Shown here piece after piece: positions 54,570 through 64,000 of a stretch of 64,000 bases of DNA. A program made the position numbers and the translations under genes. Each line of letters begins with the position of its first letter. Positions within the stretch are counted from its first letter, which is position 1. Where the stretch lies: NCBI RefSeq assembly GCF_002775205.1, contig NC_036450.1, forward strand, positions 24,454,288-24,518,287, in the 5' to 3' direction. This DNA is from Xiphophorus maculatus. Lineage: Eukaryota; Chordata; Actinopteri; Cyprinodontiformes; Poeciliidae. The notes below the pieces were generated by a model. It saw only the letters and a program-made list of their open reading frames with translations, had not been told where the DNA came from and did not search any database.

Positions 54570-55610
54570 CTGACTCCGCCCGGAACCAGATTGGGGTTTG
54601 TTGCCTCAGGGCAACATTGTGCTACAAGGGATCTAAAACACCAAGGTTTTCTACAGTGATTATGAAATACAAATCACACAAAAATTATATTCATAAAAAA
54701 ACTTTTTTTTTTGACAAAAATGAATCACACATGGTTCCAACTCACCAAATACAAAATTAACAGCTAACTTTTATTAATGAAAGGTACATTTGAGGAAATG
54801 ACTAAAACGAGCGTTTGTGTGTTTGTACGCGTGTATGGCAGAGTTAGAATCACTAAGGATGTTGCTATCAGTTTTTTTCCCCTATTATATGTAAAACATC
54901 AGGAAGGAATTGCTTGCTGATGTGAAAAAGAGTGTATATTACATTTCTGGTACTTGATTATTGACATACCTGTGAATCACCATCTGTTTATCTGATCATC
55001 TGAGTTGTAACAACCAGATTCACATCAGTGACTATAGTTAGGGCTGCAGGCTCTTTTTTGTTTTTTTAAAGAGTTTGTAGTTCTGATTCTTTGGTAGAAT
55101 TTGAGCCAAGCAAATGACAACATTTCCTCCAGCTCCCATATCTGGTAGATTTGATGGTTGCACGACTCGCCCTGTGTAGTTTTTAAAGTTGTAAGAAACA
55201 CCATCTGCACCAGCCGTATGAATGACCCTGCAGCCCCATATTTTTGGTTTTGGCAGGTATTGCTTCAGTTTTTGCCTGCCTTGGAATATGAACATTTAAT
55301 TGATGAGCAGCTTATCTCCCTTTGGGACTGAAGTTAGTTTTGAGGATAAACAAGCAACGAAATAATGGTGGTACAGTGGATGCTCATGTTTTCATCGGGA
55401 ATGACCCCAACTTACAAACCATGCACCTTCTGTCCATGAAATGATCTTGCATCCATCTCCTGTTGCTGTTGGTTAATAATAAAGTAAAAAAAAAGGCTTT
55501 ATAATTATTTTGTAATCAACTGCATATCAACGCATTAGAATAACGTCTGAACAAAAGGGCCCCAGCTGTGCAATGTTGCCCTGAGGCAATAAACAAAACA
55601 ACACAGGTTT
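54570..55610. repeat. Possible element bounded by inverted TTGCCTCAGGGCAA blocks
   Basis: TTGTTGCCTCAGGGCAACATTG near 54597-54618 is matched in inverse by CAATGTTGCCCTGAGGCAA at 55571-55589. A third block, TTGTTGCCTGAGGGCAAC, is at 55919-55936. The first two could be ends of one 1-kb element. The interior has no recognisable protein. Confidence 0.4.
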
Positions 55611-56180
55611 AGCACATAAATTATAAAAGAAATTGTCTTGAAATGATCTACAGTGCTTCTTTACATACTCATAGACATGAAACTATTTTTAGTTACCCAA
55701 AATTTAAACATTAAGAAAAGTGATGTACAACTTACAAGTAGGAGGCAAGGTGTAGCATGCAACTCTGCTTCATAAAAAGGTCTGCTCCTCTTCCAAGTAA
55801 AAGGTCACATGAACCTCAATACCTCATTTATTTGGACAAAAATATGTCTGGTGGTACTTTAAATCATGCCCCCCAAAAAATAAAATAAAGGGGCAATTTG
55901 AGGTACAGAGATGTGGTTTGTTGCCTGAGGGCAACGCCATGAGGGTTAAAATCTTTAGTGGCCTGAAGGTAAATATATATCCTTTATGTTTACATCACTG
56001 CTATATGTACATGTAAAGATAAACAAAACTATTTTTTGTCACTCATTTTAGAAAGTGAAATTCACAAAAATTCATTACCTATAGAATTAAATATTCCAAG
56101 CTTTTGTTTTTTTTGTAATTTCAATTATGACTTCCAAAATCAGAGTAGCAGAAAGTTTGCTTACGTTATATGTGTGAACT

Positions 56181-56334
56181 TTAACCCTCCTGCGGTATTA
56201 AGAGATGGGGTCATGTGGACCCCAAAAGCTTTTACTGACGGTCTGACGGGACAACCCGCCCTACTTCCCTTCTGTCTGACTGTGACATTTGACGCACGTC
56301 TGCTGAGTGTCGCGCTAAGACTGCAGGAGGGTTG
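56181..56334. mobile_element. piggyBac-like MITE
   Basis: Starts TTAACCCTCCTGCGGTATTA and ends CTGCAGGAGGGTTGAA, a short inverted repeat of the CCCTCCTG type known from fish piggyBac-related MITEs. About 150 bp, non-coding. Confidence 0.65.
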
Positions 56335-56339
56335 AAAAA

Positions 56340-58825
56340 ATAATTGCTGTTTGAAAATTTTTCATTGAAGTTGTTATGGTGAAATTCTGTCACAATCCTG
56401 AAGATGAGCTTTTTTTGCACTCAGAATATTAGACTTATTATCTGTGTGCGTCATCAGGTATTGTCAATGCTTCCAGATTTTTAACATTTTTTTTTATCAT
56501 TGCAACACATTCAGCTAGGCACAGTTATTCATACCTCTGTCAAATGTAGGTTTAAATTATTTCTATTAAACAACAAAGTTTTTTGTTCTGATAGAGAAGA
56601 AGACAGATATTCAAGTATAATAAAGCATTCTAAAATGTCTGTTTTTAATCTACATTTTATTTGAAATGGCATGAGGGAAAATGATTTGTACCATAAACAA
56701 TGTTTTTGAAATTTTTTAATATATGTGTATATAAAATTTATCGCTGAACAGCTTGTTCTTCCCCATCTTTCTACTGGTATTTCGATGATTTATCTTCGGT
56801 GATGAGAGATAAACTGGTGCTGTTTGAGTTTGCCTCCTCGGCATCACCCTAATCTGTCCACTCCCAAACTTTAATATCATCTTCGGTCAGCAGAAACTTG
56901 TTGACAAAAATATATTAGTTTACATCTAAATCTACCAGGGGTATGAATCATTTTTTAGCTTAACTGTTAATTTGCACTGTAAGCTAGCTTAGTTGTTGTT
57001 AGCATTAGCAAAGTCATCTGTGACATTTTTAGTGACATTTTTAGTTTCCAGCTAGTTGGGTGCTAGCTGGTGTTATGCTAGCACCCAACTAGCAGCCTTC
57101 CCTTCTTGTACATTAGCTTTAAAGTAAATACCAGCTTACAACATTTGGCTCTCATCAATTGGTGCTAGTCTGTCGAGATGCTAGCTTGCAATTGCAGCAA
57201 CTACAGCTAAAGAATATAAGTACTCTTCATTTTATGCCTTTAAAGTTCTCTGCTCAGCTGTTTGGCCTGTTGAAGAATCAACACTGCTGTTGTTCAGCTT
57301 GTGAATGTAAACTCGCCCGGCGACGGCACAGAGACGTCTCGGCTTCACAGCCATAATCTTGTTTTTGTTTTAAAGTGCTGGAGGAAGCGTTTGGGTGTTA
57401 ACACAGAACGCCCATTAAGACGGTGACCTTTGACTCTGACTGACTGAAATGCATCACTTGAATAAAAAAAAAGCATTAGAGCAGAGAAACTTCCCGTCAC
57501 AACCAATAAAAACACACCAGTTATTTATGGCCGTATTTCTCAGCCGCCAAACGCTAAATTTAAAAAGCAAGGAAACTTGTGTTGATTTATTCTTTGTTAT
57601 AGGCTTTTTATACCATTGGCAAGCCTGGGTTTAACCTTAATGGATGCCACATTTGGAATGTTTGCAGTGGTTGTAAACCATATACTGCACTCACAAATAC
57701 ATTTACCATCCAAATGATGCCAAATTCAAGGAGAAACAAGCATCCAAAATCACAGAGAATCCATTCATTCAATGCCTCAACCAAACAAAAGTCTACAAGA
57801 AGAACCAATGAGAACTAACGTAGCAGAGCTACTTCAACATGCTGCCACCAATAAAGATAGGATCCAAGTTTCTAAATAAAATAAATGCTTCTGCAGAGTT
57901 ATTTGTTTGTCATCTTTTAACGCAAAATCCAGCTCTGCGACGCTCATTCCTGATTTTAAAAAGAGGACAATTTCACAGCTTATGAGTCAGATTTTAACTG
58001 GAGCTGTGGTTCTTAACCTGAGCATTGTTGCAGATAGCTTAGATCCAAAGTAAAGCTCCGAAACAGCTATTTATTTCATTTCTACAAAGTCTTATTGTTC
58101 ACATGATGTGGTTTACAGTGAATTGGAACTGAAATGGAAGTTCGGCTGCCAAAGAAAGCCTTTTGCCAAATGATGCAGAAGTTTGCTTCAGGGTCATGTT
58201 TTTTTGTTTTTTTTTTTGCTTTTCAGTTTTAATGAACAAATCCTAAAGCTTATAAGGGGATTTTTTTTAAAGGTTCATTAAGATATAAGTGAAAAATAAA
58301 AATATGGGCCGCAAAAAAGGTGGAATTGACCAATGGAAAATCCTTAGGAAAACCAAACCTGCTGCTCAGGATGATCTGAAAACCTTATCATTACACATTT
58401 AAAACATGGCACGAAAAAAACCTGAGTCCAACAAACTGCTATTACTGTATGCAGGGCCTTCAGTACCAACTGCTCCTTATAAATACACATGAAAAGGCAG
58501 CGGAGTGGAACAAACGGCCTCTGTGAGGGGCGTCTTACCCTGGGCTACCAACGACTTTGCTGAACAAAAACACGTCGAATTCATGCGGGCTGTCACAAAA
58601 ACACACGCACACACGAATGATCAACACGTCACTGACCCAGAGCCATCGGCATGCGTGGTCATGAGTTTGGCATTCATCTGTCGTTCGTCATTAACTCTCC
58701 CCCCTCCGCAGCTTTCCAGAATCCCTCTGAAGGGCACCGGCACCATCAACATGCTGTCCCAGATTCCGGATGTGATTTTTAAAATAGGTTGTTCGCGCCT
58801 CATTTGTCCTTAAATACAGCCAGAA
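56340..58825. other. Spacer, no gene recognised
   Basis: AT-rich sequence with scattered short ORFs lacking domain or splice support. Confidence 0.45.
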
Positions 58826-59150
58826 ACTTCAAACTAAATATTTCATTAGTAAGCTAAATATTTAGGTTGCAAACTGAATATTAAATTTAAGGCTAAACAT
58901 TTAGCTTTGCTAATTAAATATTCAATTTGAAGCTAAATGTATAGTGAGAAGTGAAATATTTGGCTTGCCGAATTGATATTCAGTTTGAAGCTAAATATTT
59001 AGTTTGCCAACTAAATAATTATTTAGCCTGAAACTAAACATTGAGTTTGAAGAGAAAATGTTTTGCTTGCTGACTAAATATTAAGCTTGAAGCTAATCAT
59101 GTAACTCCAAATTATATTTAGGAAGCAAACTAAATATTTTGTTCACAAAA
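58826..59150. repeat. Degenerate satellite-like array of CTAAATATTTAG units
   Basis: About ten diverged repeats of a motif like GAAGCTAAATATTTAGTTTG, often in inverted pairs because CTAAATATTTAG is itself palindromic. Spacing varies between roughly 20 and 45 bp. Confidence 0.8.
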
Positions 59151-59544
59151 TCCAAGTGTTTTGGTGTATGACTCTCTTTAGAGACAAAAGGTTTTGCTCA
59201 TTTTTTGTGAAGGTTACGTTGCACACAGGGGGGATTCTGTTCAGGACGCAGCCGACTTCTGAAAGCAATAAATCCCACCAGGTTGTATTCAGGACAGGAG
59301 TGACCGAGTAAAGGGGCAGAATGCAAATTTGCCGTTTTCTTTAGTAAAGTTTTCTTTCCACGTCAGTTATGTGCTAGTGTTGTTTTGTCTAATGAAATGT
59401 TTCCCAAATGAAATATGTTATAGTTTGTGGTTGTAATTTGACAAAATGTGAAACAGCTAAAGGAATATCAGAAAAGTAATATTTTCACTCACAATATACA
59501 GCGCTCTAGTAGCGTTTTATGTTTACAGTATATTCTATTCTGTT

Positions 59545-59703
59545 CCATCCATCCATCCATTTTCTGTTCACCCTTTGTCCCTAGTGGGGTCAGGAGGTGA
59601 TGGTGTCTATCTCCAGCTAATGTTCCGTTCACCCTGGACAGGTCACCAGTCTGTCGCAGGGCAACACAGAGACATACAGGACAAACAACCATTCACACAC
59701 ACA

Positions 59704-59777
<74 letters not shown>

Positions 59778-59778
59778 C

Positions 59779-59863
<85 letters not shown>

Positions 59864-59995
59864 CACCCCTAGGGAGAATTTAGAGAGACCAATTAACCGG
59901 ACAGTCATGTTTTTGGACTGTGGGAGGAAGCCGGAGTACCCGGAGAGAACCTGCAGAAAGACCCCGGGCCGGGAATCGAACCCAAGATTCTGTTC
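59545..59995 (-). repeat. Interspersed fish repeat, inverse copy of 1190-1365, with embedded microsatellite
   Basis: Begins CCATCCATCCATTTTCTG, the inverse of a GATG tail, then CACCAGTCTGTCGCAGGGCA, then the CA/CACG array, then AGAGACCAATTAACC and CCGGGAATCGAACCCAAGAT. The array grew inside the repeat from its own CA-rich segment. Confidence 0.75.
59690..59856. repeat. (CA)n(CACG)n microsatellite
   Basis: A long compound array. ORFs over it are only Cys-Val or His-Thr repeats and are not genes. Confidence 0.98.
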
Positions 59996-60585
59996 CATAA
60001 TTTAAAAAAAACAACAACAAAACAACAATCTTAATTGTTGTGTTTTTCGGCTTCACTGATATTTGGATAAGGAGTTAGTCGAAATTTCAGGGATATCAAA
60101 TGTTGTGCCGCAATGTGGCTCACATAAGTTGAAGTGACCTGGCATTTCGTGACGCAGTACAGTTAAAATGCCACAAGAGGGCAACAGTGAGCCAGCTCCC
60201 GTCTCACGGTCTGGCAGCTGCTTCGACTTGTTCAGCTCAACCTGCAGACAGACATCCGAAGCAGAGTTTAGTACAACCGAGAAGCTCATGATGATCTGCT
60301 GTCAGTACTGCAGCACAAAGACGCGCGTCGTGTTACTGCAACAGCGTTTGGCCTTATTGAAAGGCCTTACGGTTTTCTCTTAGCTGAATAACGGAATTAC
60401 ATAATCATCGCGGGCTCTAATTGCACTCTGCAGCACGGCAGTTGGGTTTGTGTTGGACACAATAAGTGCAGCTGCTTTGCTTGAGGAAAATGAAGCTCCG
60501 AAAATAGATCTATTTAGTATAGTGGGCTCATGTGGAGATTCACTACACAGGAAGACATTTCAGCTAGATGGGAGGCAGAACTAGA

Positions 60586-60648
<63 letters not shown>

Positions 60649-60649
60649 T
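60586..60649. repeat. (AAT)n microsatellite
   Basis: About 21 uninterrupted AAT units. Confidence 0.98.
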
Positions 60650-60859
60650 CAAATAGGAGTGTTAGATATGAAAACTATATGAAAAACTGTTTTTACATTT
60701 TAAATCCAAAATAACATGTCCATCAGAATAAATAAGCAAACCTCGAATTACATTATGAACATTTTTTTATTTATAGATTTATCTAATGAACACTATTCTA
60801 AAGCAGCAGAGTAGTTTGGTTGTTATATATGTTTACATAGGAAAATGAAGCTCCTAGGC

Positions 60860-61270
60860 CCTGTGACTCCCTCCAGCTCCACTCAGCTCCTTCAGACTAG
60901 CCAGCAGCGATTCGCAAACATCTGGTGGTATGGAGCATCAGCTGAGCTCATATCAGCTATTTCTCAGTGAAAACTTTAAAGGGTTAACTGAGGGGCCGGG
61001 TTGTGATGACTTCCTGAAGGCGGAGTTTCAAAAAGAGTAGGAGTTTCTTAAAGAGACAGAGATCCAATTTCAAGGCCTTAAATCAGGAAGGTAAATTTCT
61101 TTGACGTCATATTTGATAAATAAATAAATAAATAAATATATATATATATATATATCCTTTTTATAACAACTGGAGGTTACATAATTACTTGTTCCAATTC
61201 TATAGGATTATAGTTGATTGTGTTGTAAAATGGCAATATATGCTTGGAAAATGCAAAATACCCTTTAATA
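60860..61270. repeat. MITE-like repeat copy, family of 43782-44366
   Basis: Shared blocks are CAGCTCCTTCAGACTAG, TGTGATGACTTCCTGAAGGC, AAAGAGACAGAG and the end block AATATATGCTTGGAAAATGC ... CCCTTTAA. It contains its own AT-rich run (61115-61155). Confidence 0.75.
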
Positions 61271-61639
61271 AGAGAAGAACCTCATTTTTCAAGTGACAAA
61301 TATAAACTAAAGAAATTAATTTAATTAAAAATGAATGTAGAAGCCACAATGTGATTTACAACAGACTCTAAAAACTGTTGTAACACCTTATCTGATAAGA
61401 ACAGATCATGTGTTGTTTTAAATATGAGTACTAATCAATTTTGTTTAATTTTCTTGTATAAATTACTAATTAGATATATATATATATTTTTTAAATCAAG
61501 TATTGAAATCTCCAGGTTTTAGCTCAGACTTTTACTGTAGTCATGAATCTGCCTCCAGTTCTGTAGGATTATACTTTAATGAAGCAGTTAACTGCTTCTT
61601 TCGCCTCTCTTTTAATTCACTTTGCCAAGAGTCGAGGCA

Positions 61640-61879
61640 TCACCATTTCGCCCGGTGCTGACGTGATGAGAGCGGACAGGCTTAGTAAAACGAGAAAAAC
61701 AGAGAGAGAGAGAGGAGGGGAGGCAGCAGAGCTCCTACTACAGCGTGTGGGGCTGGAGAGGCTGTCAGTGAGGAGGAGAGCGGGGGAGACGATGCTGCTG
61801 GACGGATGCTGAGAGCTGAAGCCGTTCACATCCGGACCAGAACCAGAGAACAGCGCCGCGTCTGTCCCACAGCCTCAGG
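61640..61879 (+). other. Candidate non-coding first exon of a downstream plus-strand gene
   Basis: GC- and GA-rich island in AT-rich surroundings. It ends CCACAGCCTCAG followed by GTAAGACC, a very strong splice donor. The ATG at 61792 opens only MLLDGC. The layout fits a 5' UTR exon. Rabphilin-3A (next to PTPN11 in human) is a synteny guess only. Confidence 0.45.
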
Positions 61880-62217
61880 TAAGACCATGCTGAGACACTC
61901 AGTTTTGTTTGAGCAATGTTTATAAGACGCACTAGTCCGTTTGGACTTTTTTTCTTTACTACGAATTCACTACGGTGTTTGGTTAGGAAATTGCGTAAGT
62001 GGCTTGCATGATAAAGAAAAAATTATGAAAAAGGATTATTGTTCAAAACGAAAAATACCCAGAAAGGTTTTTTTTGCAGATGTTTTATTTGTTCAAATTA
62101 AGATGTAATTTCTCTAAAATTCCAATATTAAATAATTACCAAAGAAAAATGGTAATTGTCTTGAATCTGGCATTGATTTTTCAGTAAAGCACAGGATCAC
62201 TTTACTTATCTATCTAG

Positions 62218-62218
<1 letters not shown>

Positions 62219-62311
<93 letters not shown>
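62219..62311. repeat. (AT)n microsatellite, about 93 bp
   Basis: Uninterrupted TA run, the longest in the window. It lies in the presumed first intron of the downstream gene. Confidence 0.98.
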
Positions 62312-62314
<3 letters not shown>

Positions 62315-64000
62315 GATGCAGATGTCATTAACCAGACTGATAACTCAGGTCAAACCCTAATGAAGAGGGTTTGGTTCTGGAACTAAATGAAATATTTAAT
62401 CATATCTGATGAAACTCGTTAAGTTCTGATGATAATGAGTAAGAAAGTGGGTCTGTGTTCAGATCCAGTTCATCTGGCTTTTTGTTGTGCTTCTAACTCC
62501 AGTTAATGCTGATTAACAAGCAGCCAATCGGGTTTGGTTATCGATCATCTGTTCATCTGCAGAGGGAGGTTTGGAGGAAAAACTCAAGCTCAACAGAGAG
62601 GAAGGAGGCGGGGTCTCTTTCTTCACATAAAGGCCACCGTCAGCTAATGTCAGTTTTGATGAGATTTAATAAGCTGCTGAAAATAATCCTTATTTTGAGA
62701 TCACAGGATTATCTGAGGACTTCGCAAAATCTCAATAGGATTTACAATCCATACATGTTTCGACTTGTTTCACTTATTTTCTGTCTTGATATTTTCCTTA
62801 TTGATTGTTTAATTCCATTTTGCCATTTTTATTTATTCCCACTGTCAGTCAATAAATAAATGAATAAATAAATAAATTTTTTTTTTGTAATTGCCGTGTT
62901 TCCATTAAGTAATAAATGCAATTAAAATCACATGCGAGTTAGACTGCTCACACAATAAGACATCAAAAATCAACAGCTGTAAACGAGCTAACATGTTAGA
63001 AAGACACGCAGCGTTTTCTGGACTGTCTGATGCTGTGAGAGCTGCGGAGGAGGCGGCCGCTCGCCCATCATCCTCCTGCCACTTCCTGTCGTCTTCTTCC
63101 TGGTTTTCGCCAGTGCCAACATCCAGCCGGTCATGTGACTCGTGTGATGCGAAAAAAGTATTTCCGTTGCAGTTTTGCGAAACTTTGATATTTCACAAAA
63201 GCTTTTTTAGTGAAAAACTTGTTTGTTTTTCTAAAGTGTTGGTTTGCGCAATTTTATGGTTAATGAAAATAAAATGCTTCAGATGTGATATTCCACTCTA
63301 TGCTGCTGTGAATCAAGACTCTGTAACTTTTACCTCAGTTGTTCAGATGACCGTCTAGTTGCACTATGGACTGAGTTAATGTAGTTTCGTTACTCTTGTG
63401 AGAAAACAGAATCTTTTATTTTCTGAAGCATGACGACCAGTTAGCTTTATTTCTTAGACTGCTTGTGAAACTGAATTGTCAAAGATCAGAGTAGTGTAGG
63501 TTCGTAGCAAGTACCTTTTTTGCTTGTCAATTGTAAGTAAGTTTAATAAAAAGGGATTTGCTCATGCCTAGTTGTTCTGGATCTAGAAATAAGATTTAGA
63601 CATTTGAACATAAAGCTTCAGAGCCCTGCAGCTATGTAATGGCCTTAAGATCAAATCATAACCCAATACTACTGCTGTGTATGAATCATATTTATAGCCG
63701 CTGTCATGAATGTTTTATTTGAACTTCTGATTACTTTCATGTGATGGAATCAATCATGAAATGGAAATGCTGCCGCACGGTTTGGAGGACATAAAATGCT
63801 TAGAAATGCATTCATAAGGATATATTTTGTCCTTTTCGCACATAAAAATCAAAGTGTTTCACACAGAGAACAGCACAGATGTTTAAACATGGCATACTTA
63901 AATCATGGCTATGGATTGAACACGTTTGAATGACAACTCTTTATGAACTGTGCAACACTCCAATTCGTGACGTCGTCCAAATAAAACAGAAACAAACCAC
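62312..64000. other. Right flank, no coding exon recognised
   Basis: Presumed first-intron sequence of the gene whose first exon may be at 61640-61879. Short ORFs have no domain support. Confidence 0.45.

Noticed and set aside
55025-55295. Two minus-strand ORFs of 61 and 85 codons
   Set aside because: No domain, splice support or codon pattern; inside a repeat-like interval.
59629-59856. Cys-Val-rich minus-strand ORFs
   Set aside because: They are translations of the CA/CACG microsatellite.
62993-63358. 121-codon plus-strand ORF
   Set aside because: Ser-rich start, then AT-rich sequence; no recognised domain and no upstream acceptor consistent with an exon.

Overview
The window is chromosomal DNA of a teleost fish. 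Its genes are split by GT-AG introns, and the non-coding DNA holds fish-typical repeats: Tc1-like transposons, a Rex3/RTE-type LINE with a (GATG)n tail, L2/Rex1-like LINE fragments, palindromic MITEs and long CA/AT/AAT microsatellites. I see no rRNA, tRNA, CRISPR array or bacterial-type operon.

Layout. (1) 520-15668, plus strand: a 16-exon E-cadherin-like gene with signal peptide, prodomain, furin site, five cadherin repeats and one membrane segment. Its tail is very short, and I find no catenin-binding exon downstream. (2) 15.7-26.7 kb: repeat-rich spacer with a large inverted repeat pair (18.8 and 21.6 kb), short palindromes, an L2-like LINE with an internal 33-bp tandem array, and one orphan coiled-coil exon candidate on the minus strand (22.4-22.6 kb). 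(3) 26.7-32.9 kb, minus strand: tmed2, a p24-family cargo receptor of the early secretory pathway, 201 residues from four exons plus a candidate 18-nt in-frame microexon. (4) 34.4-54.1 kb, plus strand: ptpn11, encoding SHP-2, 596 residues from 15 coding exons, followed by a probable 3' UTR intron and a long 3' UTR. A Tc1-like element with an intact transposase frame sits in its intron 12. (5) 54.1-64.0 kb: repeats and microsatellites, then a GC-rich block at 61.6-61.9 kb that looks like the non-coding first exon of a plus-strand gene leaving the window.

The three genes do not form an operon. SHP-2 is a cytosolic signalling phosphatase, TMED2 acts in ER-Golgi vesicles and the cadherin-like protein should be at the cell surface, so their adjacency is probably only chromosomal neighbourhood. 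The most unusual items are the cadherin-like gene (adhesive Trp2 replaced by Phe, HAV changed to HAM, an altered calcium linker, no visible catenin tail), the TMED2 microexon, a nested stem structure in the presumed tmed2 3' UTR, and the apparently intact Tc1 copy. All exon models were built by hand from reading frame, splice consensus and remembered family sequence.
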